Positions 1-11,743 of a stretch of 64,000 nt of DNA are shown here, piece by piece. The translations under genes were made by a program, and so were the position numbers. Location of the stretch: the NCBI RefSeq assembly GCF_030272615.1, contig NC_081410.1, positions 502,226,442 to 502,290,441 of the forward strand, written 5' to 3'. The notes under the pieces were generated by a model, which did not search any database, was not told the origin of the DNA, and saw nothing but the letters and a program-made list of their open reading frames with translations. Source of the stretch: Cryptomeria japonica (Eukaryota > Streptophyta > Pinopsida > Cupressales > Cupressaceae). Position 1 is the first letter of the stretch. Each line of letters opens with the position of its first letter.

Positions 1-3000
1 GCTCTTCTAATTCATTTCTAAATCCTAACAATAAGTTGCTGCCACAAGAACTAAAATTTGAGTAAGGTGAGACCACAAGAATTGCAGAGTAAATGTTTGA
101 ACCCATTGAAGAAGCATATCGTAGACTTAAAGAAATTTTGTTGTTTAATCTAAGCCACAGCTGAGTGTATATTATATAAGATTGTAAAGGAAGAGGCCCA
201 ACCTGAGAAGAAAAACATAGATTGCTGGCTTTGATGTGAGAAGAAAAATTTAGAGGGAATGAAAGGAGAGGTCATTAAGCAAGTAGAGGCAAAGCAGAAA
301 AGTACATCAAACAGAGATGCTTAGCAAAACAATGGCTTGACAAAAAGACAACAGAAGAGTTGAGGCAACTGAAATAGTTAAATAATCTAGAGATGCAGAG
401 ACAAAAGAAAATCTATAAAAGAAGATGGAGATTGATGAAATGGTGGAGTGAGAGAAAAGCTCAAAAATGAACAAAGCGAGGGCAAGCGTAAGAATACCTA
501 GTTCAAAATAAATCTGCCCATCATGATAAGAGCTCCAAAATAGATGGCTAAAGTTTGTAGGAGAGATGAAAATCTCACAGAAGAGGAGCCATCGGAAAGA
601 AGATGGAGGTAATTGAAAAGCCCAAGTAACAAGAAGATCAAGGGAGGCCATTGTATAGATAAAGAAAGAGCAACCATTGTATTAAAATCACATAGAAAGT
701 CAAAGTTTGTGATTTCATTTTATGTTTTATTTGTATTGTTTTATTCTCCTTTCATTATAATTAATTTTTCCTCACATTCATGGCATGTTTAGTGGGATGG
801 TTCATCTAGACATTTTTTTAATTATGTTTCATGGGTATGGGGGTTAGCTTGTTTAGTCACAAGTTAGTTTAAAGTTACTTTTGATTTATTAAAAAAAAAA
901 TGATTATTGTGTATATTAAAATTAGGGATTCTTTTTATTTTATCTATAGTTAAAACTCTTTTACAAGGAAAGTCTTTAAACATTTCAAGAGGACGAGTTG
1001 TCTTGACCTTGTATAAGAAATCCTTTCAATCAATTCCTAAAATTTGTTCTATAATTAATCTATTAGAAGATGTGAATTTGGTATTATTTTATACCATTAT
1101 ATGTAGCACACTTGAACCAAGCTAACTTGTCATATGCTTTCCTTCCCTACCTCACAATGACCAAAGTATGTATTAGTAATTTTTGAGTCTTAAGAGGTAA
1201 ATTTGGAAGGAGTGATGACTCCTTTGAAATCATAATTCATTTCCTTTGGCTTTTTTACTTTTAGTGACATCTTGAAGATAACAAAAACACTTATAAAAAA
1301 TGATTTCATGAATTGTCACATCAAGCTATGCACAAGGGAAATAATGATAAGAACTAATTAGTAAAGTTAAAGTATCTATAGACTAGTAAAGTGACCGATA
1401 TTTAGAATATTGAAAGAAATTTATAAATTTTTAGGAATCTCAAAAGATCTATCAAGAACAAATACAAAAATGGTAGAATCTTGATAATCTTGATATCATG
1501 ATATAATTCACACAATTTGCTAAGTTTTTGATAGCCCCAAATCTTGATTGACAAAAACCAGTAATTTTCAAGAAATATGGAATTCCATTTAATGTCTAAA
1601 CCTTTGGTATGAAACAAAACAAGGAAAGGAGTCAGTCAAGTGAACTTCAGGAATTTAAATTAATCATTAATTATTGAAAATGAGATAAATATTTCAGCAT
1701 TGGAAATGAATACTATATGCGGAAAAACCCTAAAGTTGTTCATAAAATATAAAAAATGTTTCCAAACCCTTTGAATGAAATTTCTTAATAAAATAAATCT
1801 ACAACATATGTTATCAATAGGAAGAAGTAATATTATGATAAAAAGAAGTAGAGAATATAAATTTTATTGATGGCATGTCCATAATTACAATTGCATTCAA
1901 TGAAGGTTTACCAAAACCCTAGAATAATGTAAATAAACAAAACCCTTATTAGAGCCATAGAAGCACTAAGATTATAGATTGTAATAAAATTATTGAAAAA
2001 CTATATTTTTAATTTACAACTCTTCACTAGATCAAGTTGCAAAAAAATAGAGGATGAAAATGTTATAAACAGAGATATTTGAAATGATATTGTGATGACA
2101 TATATAAGTTCTTTATACATGTGGAGTGCAAGCACCATAAATACAAATTCATTTGACAAATAAAAGTTTGACATTAATTTACAGTTTTAAATTTAAAGTA
2201 CAAGGAATTATTAGAATCATACAACATTATAATGTCAAAGCTAGAGGTTGATATGCGATTTTTAAAAAAATGCTTATTTGCTTAGAAAACACAGAGTTGC
2301 ATCTTGGGCCAAAATACATTTATAAATAGAATAACTTGACATTCACCGAGAAATTGGCTCATTCAAGAGATAGTCAAGGAACTGATAACACTGTAGAAAT
2401 CCACAAATTTATATTTTTGAAGATGACATTATGACTTGACTAAGAAAAAGTATAATTGGATCTAGAGTTCTAAAACAGGAAAAAAATTGAAGGTTCATTA
2501 TCAAATTAACAAGGATAACATTCAAGGTTTTTTCCATCTGCATAACATTAGTACTACACTTGTTTCTTTGATATTACTATCATATTTTCAAAGTACTATT
2601 TTGTGGAAAACCTTGCAATAAATTTTATTTGATATAATTATCATTATTACAAATACTTGAGAAATGTAGTAGTGGTTGTTTATCAAGTTAAAACTATACA
2701 AGGGTAATTCAGATAAATATAAATATTTTTCTTTTTTTTGTCAATTTAATAAGTGAATCCAATGATTGTTTGAATGCAAGTCATTTAATTTAATGTTAAT
2801 TTCATAAACTTAATTAATATTCACTAAGCATCTAAAACTAATTTCCATTTCTACTAAAGTAACATCAATTTTATCTATGACACTCTTCTATAGAAAGCTA
2901 ACAATGTATAATAGGGATAACATCATTATACCTCCCATGATTTTCCAAATTTTCTCACTACTTTGAAAGATTAAATAAAGTTATACTTATACATCAACAC

Positions 3001-4540
3001 TTTTGTTGAAGTATAAAAAAATTAAGCGATAAATCATGTTATGAAAAACTAACCAAGAATAATTAAGACAACATTTTTATTCCCATAAATTCTTAAATTT
3101 TCTTACCACCTCAAAACAGTAATTAAAAGATTATTTAAAGATATCACTTCTATCTAAGTGTAAAACTTTTAAGTGGTCAATCTCATTATAAAGAAATAAA
3201 AAGAGTCATTATCCAACTCAAAATTTCAAGTACAAAATTTTTTGAGTGAAATTCATGTTATAAAGTTACCAAAGAAGCCAACATCTAACTAAAATTTTAA
3301 TTCATAAATATATAGAACAATGGCCCCCCTTCTTATTTTAATAGAAACTTCAATTCGAATATATATACGTAATGGTTGTGTCACTTAAAATAAAAGAAAG
3401 TTCTACAAAATATATAATTTAATTATTGAGAAAATATAAATATTTATTAGCGAATTATATCTTATTGTAACATCACTTCACTTAACATTTACTTAATAAT
3501 AAGTAGGAAGATTTGTTAGGACTAAAAGAGATCAATAATTCTTGTTATGATGTGGAATTATTCACAAAGAGTTTATTAGATATTAAATCTTGTCAGGTGC
3601 AAAAGACATGATATATTAAAAGGGTCGATTTGAGATTTTGGCTCAAATGACTTTAGAGAAAATGTTGATCACAATTATGTCCATTCAAACAACCTTTCTT
3701 GACCTGTTTTCTCTATTATAAATAATGTAATTACAAATTATAAACTTATTCTAATTAAATTATTGAGATGAATATGATTATGAAATATAATATTACCTTA
3801 TATTTGAAAGTCTATTCGATAAATACCATTATGAATTAGAAGAAGATTGCCAGTTGCTTCTCTCAAATAGACTGAAGGTGAGAATGCAGTCAAACAAATG
3901 AAGAAAGACAGATCAACGGTTTGAAGTCGTGAGTTCAGTAAACATAAGTTGTTGAAATTGCACTCTACAAGGAGATAGCTATATGTATTTTGTATTATCT
4001 AAATGTCAAAACAAGGTCTATGTGAAGGAGGACTGCAAGCTGAGCAAATGCATGTGGAAAATTCCTCTGATTTCAATCCAAAAGTCTAAAAGTTTTACTT
4101 TTTCAAAAAAGTTTGAAGCATTAAATTTCTAATGCTACGTGAAAAGTAGTTTTTATTTAAAGAAATAAAAGATCATATTAGAAAAGGAATTTATAAAGTA
4201 TTAAAGTATGGTTTAGTATTTAATAATTTTTTATTGTATTTCTGAGATCTATTTTTAAACCATAACAGCATGGTCATATGGGAAGTGATATATTGAGGGA
4301 TAGGAATTTCCTTTAGAGGAGTTTCATGTTCAAATATTTCAAAGTACTTTTTTGTAAAGTGATAAATAAATCTTTTGTTATTAAGTTCATTAATAGTTGA
4401 AGTTGGTATAATATAATATAAAATATTGTGTGGGTCTGATTTGAAGGGATATGGAGGGTATTCATTTGTAGATATCTCTCTCTAATATTTTGTGTTGAGC
4501 CATTGGGTCATTGTCCACATTTCTTTTTATAGAAAATATA
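1..4540. other. AT-rich intergenic DNA, no gene recognised
   Basis: This stretch is strongly AT-rich. It holds only short open frames, including a hydrophobic minus-strand frame at 307-651 that lies opposite a purine-rich stretch. I see no domain motif, plausible splice structure, tRNA or LTR end. A faint degenerate repeat at 2925-3310 is listed separately. Old, unrecognisable transposon DNA is the likely content, but that is inference. Confidence 0.6.
2925..3310. repeat. Degenerate tandem-like repeat, unit about 130-150 bp
   Basis: Two to three diverged units follow each other. Each has a 'CCAT.A.TT...AAATTTTCTYACYACYT' type start and, later, a 'CATGTTATRAA...ACCAA' type segment (near 3038 and 3253). 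The match is by eye and weak. A dot plot of 2800-3400 would settle it. Confidence 0.25.
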
Positions 4541-4863
4541 GCATGTGTAGACGTCTAAAAATGGTCAACGCTTGCGGAGTCATACTTTAACATCTGCGCA
4601 TTGCCTTATTCTAGGGTTTTTGCATCACATTAACATTTCTCCTATGTTACGCACTTGGTCTTTATCATTTGCGAGCATTGAGTCCTTCTTCTACATTCTT
4701 CATTTGTCTTGCTTTCGAATTTGGTCTTGTCGATAACAATCTTCAGTCATGATTTTGATCGATCTTATCCTGTCGCATCAATGTGCATGCTCATTTGTCA
4801 TCATTTTGGACATCGTCAAATCCTAATTAGGGTTTTGTCCTCTTTGTCAATCTCGTCAATTTT

Positions 4864-5101
4864 GCGATCGATTTGTCATTGATCGTTGTCATTTTCAATC
4901 TTGTCGACTTGCGATCGATTTGTCATCGATCGTTGTTGTTTTCAATCTTGTCGTCTTGCGATCAATTTGTCATCGATCCTCGTCTTTGTCAATCTCGTCA
5001 ATTTTGTGATCAATTTGTCATCGATCCTTTTCCTCTTCAATCATGTCAATTTTGTGATCAATTTGTCATCGATCCTTTTCCTCTTCAATCATGTCAATTG
5101 G
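4864..5101. repeat. 47-48 bp tandem repeat, about five copies
   Basis: Unit starts (GCGATC/GTGATC) fall at 4864, 4911, 4958, 5006 and 5054, giving spacings of 47, 47, 48 and 48 bp. Each unit carries a GATYRATTTGTCATYGATC core. The later units are 48 bp (16 codons), so two frames stay open and encode a repeated Gln-Phe-Val-Ile-Asp-type peptide. I read this as a by-product of the repeat and not as a gene. Confidence 0.9.
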
Positions 5102-5321
5102 CGCATATCAATTTGGTCTCTTTATCAATATTGGTCAATTTGTCAACCAATTTCAATTGTTTATCAATCAAATCATTTATTAATTCAAAATTATGATCGA
5201 ATCGACATCAAATCAATCTTACATCAAGACCTAATTGTTGTCCTTGCATTTCTAATTTATCTTCTAGGGTTTCATGATTTATTCATTTAACCTTGTTTGT
5301 CATTTTCTCTCCATTTTCTCT

Positions 5322-5352
5322 TTAGGATAAATGATTTATTTATTTATCCTAA
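5322..5352. repeat. Perfect 11-bp stem hairpin
   Basis: Arms TTAGGATAAAT (5322-5332) and ATTTATCCTAA (5342-5352) are exact reverse complements around a 9-nt loop. The hairpin lies inside the putative Gypsy LTR. Confidence 0.7.
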
Positions 5353-5410
5353 GTCTTCTTGTCACAATTAAATGTTTATTTAATTGGCTAATTAATTCAT
5401 CCTATTTTTG

Positions 5411-5448
5411 TAAATTAATTAATGAATGAGAAATTATTAATTAATTTA
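5411..5448. repeat. Perfect 13-bp AT hairpin
   Basis: Arms TAAATTAATTAAT (5411-5423) and ATTAATTAATTTA (5436-5448) are exact reverse complements around a 12-nt loop. In such AT-rich DNA some hairpins are expected by chance. Confidence 0.65.
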
Positions 5449-5688
5449 CCTAATTTTTTATCAATTTCCTAAATTCCAAGTCATCATTTATAACTTAATT
5501 TTCTAATTTCTCCTAAATTCCTAAATGTCTATTTCTATTTCAAAATCTTGTCATAAATCCTTGCATAGCAATTTGTCATAAATCCTTGCATAGCACTTTG
5601 TCATACACTTGTCATAATTTTGCTATTCCTGATTTGAATTTCCATTCGAATCACTTTCATGCTAATCTTGTCTTTTCTCCAATTTGTC

Positions 5689-5694
5689 TATAAA
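5689..5694 (+). promoter_or_regulatory. TATA-like box in LTR
   Basis: TATAAA lies within GTCTATAAATTGGAT. The position in the 3' half of the LTR, followed by a TTCAATCAAG stretch, fits the U3/R promoter of a plant Gypsy LTR. Function is inferred only. Confidence 0.4.
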
Positions 5695-6097
5695 TTGGAT
5701 GATTTTCTTCAATCAAGGTCCCTGGGCCCTGGTCGAATCAATCACACTTCTAGTATTCTTGCACTACCATCTTATCTACTTACTTTCACATCATGCTTAT
5801 GCACTAGTAGGTGAGACCCACAAACAAAGCTATTTGAAGGAGAAAGAAGGACAATGGAGCCACATGAAGGAGACATTCAAGTTTGCAATGGTTTGCGTTT
5901 GAATTAATGTCTTGTTTTCATGTCTTTGTTGAGTGTTTTTAGGATTGGTCATTGCAATTGAGTTTTCATGATTGAGCTAGACTAATGTTAACATTGCTTT
6001 GATGATTTCCAGATTCCTAGCTACAACATGAAATGAAATGTATAACGTGCTAATTCTAATCTTTCAATGAGAAAAATTTACATATTTGTGTCCTAGA

Positions 6098-6498
6098 ATG
6101 CAAACTATACTCAAATCTAAAGATTTGTGGGATATTGCACAACAAGGGTGTGCAGGACTAGCATATGCAAATGTGTCTAATGTAATAAATGACCAACAAA
6201 GATGAGTATAAAGAAAATCTAAATAAAGACAATGAAGCCCTATTTTTTATTCAAGCTACAATTAATAAAGCAAGTCTTCCTAGCATGAGTAGTGTTATTC
6301 ATTCTAAGAAAGCATGGAAAATAGACACTAATTCAAATCAAGGTGCATAAAGTACAAAATTGCATGCAATGAGAAATTGTTTTAAAACTTTAAAGATATA
6401 CTATTGAATGTACAGATGATTTTCTAACAAAGGTAGAAGGTCTAGTAAGTCGAATGATAGCTTCAAGAGAACACATAGATAAAAATTATGTCATTGAG
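6098..6498 (+). pseudogene. Host Copia gag, N-terminal part (broken)
   Basis: Reading across several frame changes gives a recognisable Copia gag. It starts with MQTILKSKDLWDI at 6098. A segment with EALFFIQATIN follows near 6235 and a FKTLK-like segment near 6382. A DDFLTKVEGLVSRM segment near 6414 then runs to IDKNYVIE at 6498. The order and spacing match the UBN2/Copia gag family that packages retrotransposon RNA. The frame stops at an insertion, and the same protein resumes at 23682 with an overlapping Ile-Glu. It is certainly non-functional because of stops, frameshifts and the interruption. Confidence 0.75.
6493..6498. repeat. Left target-site duplication ATTGAG
   Basis: ATTGAG here and at 23682-23687 flank the 17.2-kb insert. 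The gag reading Val-Ile-Glu|Lys-Val is restored across the two copies, which supports a true target duplication of about 5-6 bp. Confidence 0.7.
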
Positions 6499-6882
6499 AT
6501 TGGAGTTATTTTTTCAACCCCACAAACCCATGAATGACATGCAAGAAAAACACATATCACAAATAGAGATCAAGAATGAGACATTTTCTCTAATGAGACA
6601 TTTTCTCATCAACTTGAGATACGTACTGACAAATAAAATATTTATGTTATGAATGAATATAGTGAATCCTTATAGAATGAATAAAGACACCCTAGATGCA
6701 AACCCTAGATGATTAAAAGAGAGCTTGATAAGTGTCCACATCATAATGAATGAAACATGTGCTAAATAAAGCTCAATCTAATACGAAATAAAAATAGTCC
6801 TAAGTTTAGCTTAAGTGAGTAAAGTAATAAAGGACCTAATTGGATAATTAATTAGGTAATTATCCTATTTACTCAAACATCC
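6499..6882. repeat. Left terminal (LTR-like) repeat of the 17.2-kb insert
   Basis: It starts TTGGAGTTATTTTTTCAACC and ends near TTTACTCAAACA. Positions 6499-6585 match 19513-19594, and 6801-6882 match 23603-23681 (AAAGGACCTAATT...TAGGT core). The middle about 215 bp have no counterpart, because the right copy was interrupted and partly deleted. Confidence 0.65.
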
Positions 6883-8952
6883 CCCCTTAATATTATCTTA
6901 TGGTGAAGTTAAAACACTAATCATGAATGCAAGGATGAATTCATGGATGGATGGGTCTCGACAACAAGAATTGATTAGGTTCCCATATACAAAGTAATGC
7001 AATCTCTCATAACAAAAGTGTAAAGGGGTTTGGTGAAAAATTAGGGTTTCCACCACAAGATGTATTAAAACCACTAATTTTTTTTAAGGGACCTTTACAT
7101 TCAAAAGAGGGGTTGAATCCAACAAATTTAGTGACAAACCAACAAGGATAAGGACTAGAAATAATGAGTGGATCCAAGGTGTGAATTTTTTGGCATCTTT
7201 TGTAAGTTGAATTTCTAAAATTAAGGTAAAGTGTTGAAATGAAGGTGAAAACATAGAAATAATGAGCTATAGTCATCGGGTTGAGCCATGCACCTAGATT
7301 TGAGAAATGGAAGTAGACTCAAATTGGATCCCCAAAGGAGATCATAAAATTTTAGGACCGTGGAGGTGGTCACCCTAGTTCTCCACACTTTTCGCACACC
7401 ACATGGGGATTGATTTGTCACTATAAATAATGCTTATTCTAAAGATCGTAACTCTATAACTCTTTACTACACACAAACAGGAGAAATAGGTTGGGAATAG
7501 CATCTTGCCTAAGTCAAACCCCAGTTTAGGAATTAACCTTGATTGAAGTATTACAAATACTAAAACAAATAATCGAAGGATATACCTCAGATCTGCAATG
7601 ACTGATAATGATGCTTTGCTTCTTGAATGTAATTACACATGTTGTATGAAATGGCATGAACATGACCAAACCCTTATCGTAGACACATGCTTGCATATGA
7701 ATGATGTAATGTTGCTCCATAATTGATTAATGAAGAATATGTAGCCTTGAAGACCTCTAGAGATGCTTGATGTTTAATACTTCAATGCTTGAATGCTTGA
7801 TTCCTTGTGATTATAATTTCATTGTTATATTTCTTGTTGTTGAAATGAGTGATTAAGTCATTCTTTTATACTTTCCTACTGGGAAAACATCTTAATTTTC
7901 CGACAAGAGCCGACATGGAGAACACATTCCCTCCAATTCATTATGACTATTGTGAGGGGCCAAATTGGGGTCCTATTTGGGAGGACCAAGGTTCGACGTC
8001 TCGGTCCCAATGAGGACCATGACACCGTGCCCTGGTCTTACCCCATTTGAGGACCAAGACCAAAGGGTCGTACAAGGCGTAAAGTGGAAAAAAGGCTTTC
8101 TTAGCATAATATAAGAATAATTAGGTCTTAATTATGCAGTGAGGTACAAACACTAACATGACGGCCCCGAATGTGGACCAAATTATAAGGGAGTACAATT
8201 TAGGATGCTACATTTAGCCCCCACTTTAGCAGGAGTATGAGCCTATGCATATACTCATGGTAAAGTAGACGAAAGAGAGATAAATGAGAGGAGTAATGAA
8301 GAGAAAAATCATAAGGAGTTTAAGACATCACTAATCTGAGGAACCAAGCCCGCACTCTTAGGATCTTAACTCAGTCAAAAATATGTAAGGGCACACAAAA
8401 ATAAAAAAGCAAACGAAAAGGCAAAAATATAAAGAGAGACAAAAGGATCAAGCCACAAAAGCTAAGAACCAGAAACAAGACCTAAGGTCAACTAGCCAAA
8501 GAGACCTCGATATCCAAATGTCTCAACTACTAATATCATTCTTGGAAAATGCCTTGTCAAGAACACAAGTGATCACATAAAAGAGAAAAGCATGCATCAT
8601 CCATGAACCATCAATAGAAAATCTATGAGTTCATGAGGAGGAAAGAGGGAACACGAATACATCCTAGATGTGTTTTTCTATGTGATCCATGAGAAGAATG
8701 ATGAGAAAAGACATGGATACCTAACCCTAGATTTTTTTATTCTAGGTGATCAATGTTGGGTAGGAGAGTCGGAATAGTCTAGCCATGTTTCACTAGTTCC
8801 ACTCATCCTCGTGTGTGTGTGCAAGTGATGTCTAGTTTCAAGTATATACCACCTCATATAAGAGTTTATTTTCTCTAGTTTTGAGCATGCATCAACCTAT
8901 TTAAGACATATAATGCAAATGTAAATGCCAAGGGACAAATGTGTAATACCAA
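6883..8952. other. Non-coding interior of the 17.2-kb insert
   Basis: No transposon protein is readable on either strand. It contains a stretch of repeated AGGACC/GGTCC words (7960-8070, GAGGACCAAG and relatives) and a 'TTTAGCCCCCACTTTAGC' segment at 8213. This looks like non-coding retrotransposon sequence of the LARD kind. Short open frames at 7007-7720 have no recognisable content. Confidence 0.5.
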
Positions 8953-10150
8953 GGGGTAAAAGCACAAAATTGTGTCACGTTTTAGGTCAACTTATCAACA
9001 CAAGTAAATTTAAGTAATTCTAACTAAAAATTAATGTGAGTAAAATATATGGTCTATAGAGATGCATTATGGCTATCTCATACATGGTCCACAACTTTTC
9101 CAACTATAATTGTCTACTAAATGTATATTTTATACTAGTTTGGGTCTAATTACCATTTTTCTTTTTAAAACTCGATGTTTCAACAACTCCCATTCTTATA
9201 AATGTAAAAATACCCTTTTATAGATCTATAAGTGAAATTTCCCAAATATATATCTTTTAATATTTTAATTAGTTTTTATATTTAATATTTTATTTTTATT
9301 GAAAGTAGGTCATCAACACTAAAATATAAGGGTGATTATCTTGTAAAGAAAAAATACTAAAATTTTGAAAAAAAATTGAAAAAAAATAATTGCACTATAG
9401 AAAAGAGTCTATGTCAAGATGATATAATTATTTTCTAATTTGGATAAATAATTAAGAAAAATGGTGACGCTAAATGGAAAGAGTTATATTTTAGTACATG
9501 CAACTTTTCAAATTTATCGAAAAATATATATATCCATAAAAAATAGCTTAAAATATATTTTTGCACTAAACTTCCATGTTATCAATATAAGAAACAATGA
9601 AGAGAAAAAGGTAAAATTTACTATATAAAGTGTGAGGCCTCGTGTAACTTCGATTTCAGTATTTTATCAACAACTAAATTATAGTGTAAATACTTTATAA
9701 GAAATTATATTCAAATAACTTTTTAAATTTTTTTTAAAATTACAATCATAAAATACACAAAAAAATACATTTTATTAGTTTATATCATTTCAAAATTCAA
9801 AACATGTATTTCACTTTCTATTGATTCAAATTAAAAAGATGAATAAGCATTGGCCATTTCCTTTATAAAAGTGTGACACAACTTTGTGCTTTTACCCCAA
9901 GAGGCGAATGTCTGGTTTCGAGAACATCTCGTACATTAGAGTTCTGCTTTGGTTTCAGGAATGTGTAACCCCATCTAATACGGATGCATGCCTAGTTTCG
10001 AGGACATCCCGTGTAAGAGTTTGTTTTCTTAGATAGTTTCGGGAATGTATACCCCTTTCAAAGACATATATCAAATGTTGTGTTTGGTTTCAAGCATTAA
10101 GCATCTCGTATAAGAGTTTGTTTTCTCTGGTTTCAAGAATGAACAACCCG
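8831..10150. repeat. Degenerate tandem units, about 70-110 bp, split by a DNA element
   Basis: Four diverged units begin with a TAGTTTCGAG/TGGTTTCAAG-like word near 8831, 9912, 9993 and 10085. Each continues with an 'ATCTCGTATAAGAGTTTGTT' type segment and a second GGTTTCARGAATG word. The terminal-inverted-repeat element at 8953-9898 sits between the first and second units. Confidence 0.55.
8953..9898. mobile_element. MITE-like DNA element with 26-bp terminal inverted repeats
   Basis: The left end GGGGTAAAAGCACAAA... (8953-8978) and the reverse complement of 9873-9898 agree at 25 of 26 positions. The element is 946 bp and AT-rich, with no transposase frame, so it is non-autonomous. CAAG occurs at 8950-8953 and 9898-9901 if the terminal G/C is counted in the flank, and may be a 4-bp target duplication. 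The superfamily is not clear: the ends are not CACTA and the duplication is not an 8- or 9-bp hAT or Mutator type. Confidence 0.8.
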
Positions 10151-10250
10151 TTTAAGAAATGCAAAAAATGATATGCAAAAATGTGGTACAATATCGTACA
10201 AAGAGGACAATATGGAAGATGTCAACATAGCCCTATTGGCATTTTGAGTT

Positions 10251-11672
10251 TGTTGGCATTTTGCATAGAGATTGCATTAATGATATGTTGTCATTGATGT
10301 CAATTAAACTGGTAATGGTATTCATGTTATTGTTGATATTGTTGTTTTTGATATTGGCTAGTAACTGGTAAAAAGAGCTTTGTGGAAGATGTTGTCAACC
10401 CATATGTAAAGTTTGTGAGTTGAACTGGTGAACCATTGTAAAGGGTTAAAACTTTTCTATGCAATGTAACTGGTAAACCCTATCAGTTGTTAAACCCTAA
10501 CCGATCAAGTTTGTCGGTTTATTATCTGATAAGCGGTAATGATGGAGACACGTGTGATCATTGTATGAGGATAACTTCAAATTGTTTTTGGCGTGTTTGT
10601 TTATTGTCTAGGGAAGGAGAAAGGTGGATTGCATCTAATGCACAACTTGTGATGAGTTACAAAGTCCAATGAAGCAGTGATCATGGAGCGGTTGGAATTT
10701 TCTTGAAGAATGTGAAGAGATTGTCATGATTTATAATGGTCAAGATTGTATCGACTTGTTTGTAATCTCGATGATGAGAAATAGGTTTTTGTTTTGTTAC
10801 CGATCTAATTGATTTGTATTTAAGGTCAATGAAGTTGTTTGTAAAGATTGTTAGCAAGATTGATAGAAACATGTTGTGTGTGTAGCTACCTAACCAGTGA
10901 ATAGATCTGCACTTTGAGTGAAGGAAGATTGAAGCTTAGAAGGATCTGATCAAGAAAATGTAGTGCTACTCAGACAGATCAAGAAATCCTGTTGTTTTCT
11001 AACAATTACAACAGAAGTGAAATCCCTTAACTGGGTAAGCTCTAACAAGCTTGGTTACTCATTAAATTCTCTAACAAGGTGGTCCATTAGCTTGGATTCT
11101 TAAATCCTCTAGTGAGGTTATTCCTAATAGGGTATTATGTTTTTCATCAAGGTATATTTGTAAATCCCTTAACCGGGTGATTCCTAACCAATGAGTTCTT
11201 AACAGGACTTATTGTAAAACTTTATCAGGCTTGGCTCCTAATAGGGCGAACTTCATAAGAGTTCAGATAGCTATCCTTGTGAGTCTCATCTCACCGTGGT
11301 TTTTACCTATTTCGGTTTTCCAAGTATAAACATTTGAGTCAAGTGGTGAATGCTTTTGTGGTTATGATCTTATTTGTTGATTTGATTAACTTCTGATAAG
11401 GCATGATAAATAGAAGCATTGAGAGATGAATATGTTGAGTTATGATTAAGCATTGTTGATGTTTAAAAGATTCAAGTTGTTTACTATTAATTTGTCATAA
11501 TAGTTAAACTGGTTGATGTCAAGTATTCTTATGAATATTGATCTTGACTGAGATATGTTTTCTTTGTGTGACTGAGTTTGAGTTTGGGAGCTTTGTATCA
11601 GTTTTTCAATACACTGATTCACGCCCCCCTCTCAGTATTCTACCGGATACTTATTCTCTCATCATACCATCA
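10251..11672 (+). repeat. 5' LTR of Copia-A
   Basis: It starts TGTTGGCATTTTGCATAG and ends at CATACCATCA just before the primer site, about 1.42 kb. The start recurs at 16206. It carries the shared TTGTCATTGATGTCAA motif at 10288 and the shared CTGATTCA(C/G)CCCCCTCTCAGT end motif at 11613-11635. Confidence 0.85.
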
Positions 11673-11674
11673 AT

Positions 11675-11686
11675 TGGTATCATAGC
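11675..11686 (+). other. Primer-binding site (initiator Met-tRNA type)
   Basis: TGGTATCATAGC differs by one base from the usual plant Copia site TGGTATCAGAGC. It lies 2 nt after the LTR end. It would prime minus-strand DNA synthesis. Confidence 0.85.
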
Positions 11687-11743
11687 ATCGCAGGTCCTCT
11701 TAATCTAAAAGCCTAACAGCTTGAGGAAAAGATCTTGTAGATC

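Larger units (their letters stand above)
4546..6028 (+). mobile_element. Gypsy-type LTR fragment or solo LTR (putative)
   Basis: The segment begins near TGTAGACGTCTAAAAATGG and can be read to a CTACAACA end at 6028. It contains a 47-48 bp tandem repeat, two AT-rich hairpins and a TATA-like box at 5689, as expected of a long plant Gypsy LTR (U3, promoter, U5). I found no matching second LTR, primer site or clear TSD. Both ends are therefore provisional and assignment to Gypsy is inference from overall character. The gag of the host Copia starts about 70 bp downstream, so the two lie side by side. Confidence 0.4.

Noticed and set aside
307-651. 114-codon hydrophobic minus-strand frame as a membrane protein
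   Set aside because: It lies opposite a purine-rich AT-biased stretch, which automatically gives Phe/Leu/Ser-rich frames; no motif or gene context.
4873-5290. Open frames with a repeated peptide
   Set aside because: They are translations of the 48-bp tandem repeat; the period is a multiple of three, which keeps frames open.
11675-11686. tRNA gene fragments at the TGGTATCAGAGC motifs
   Set aside because: Each lies directly after an LTR and has no cloverleaf around it; these are retrotransposon primer sites.
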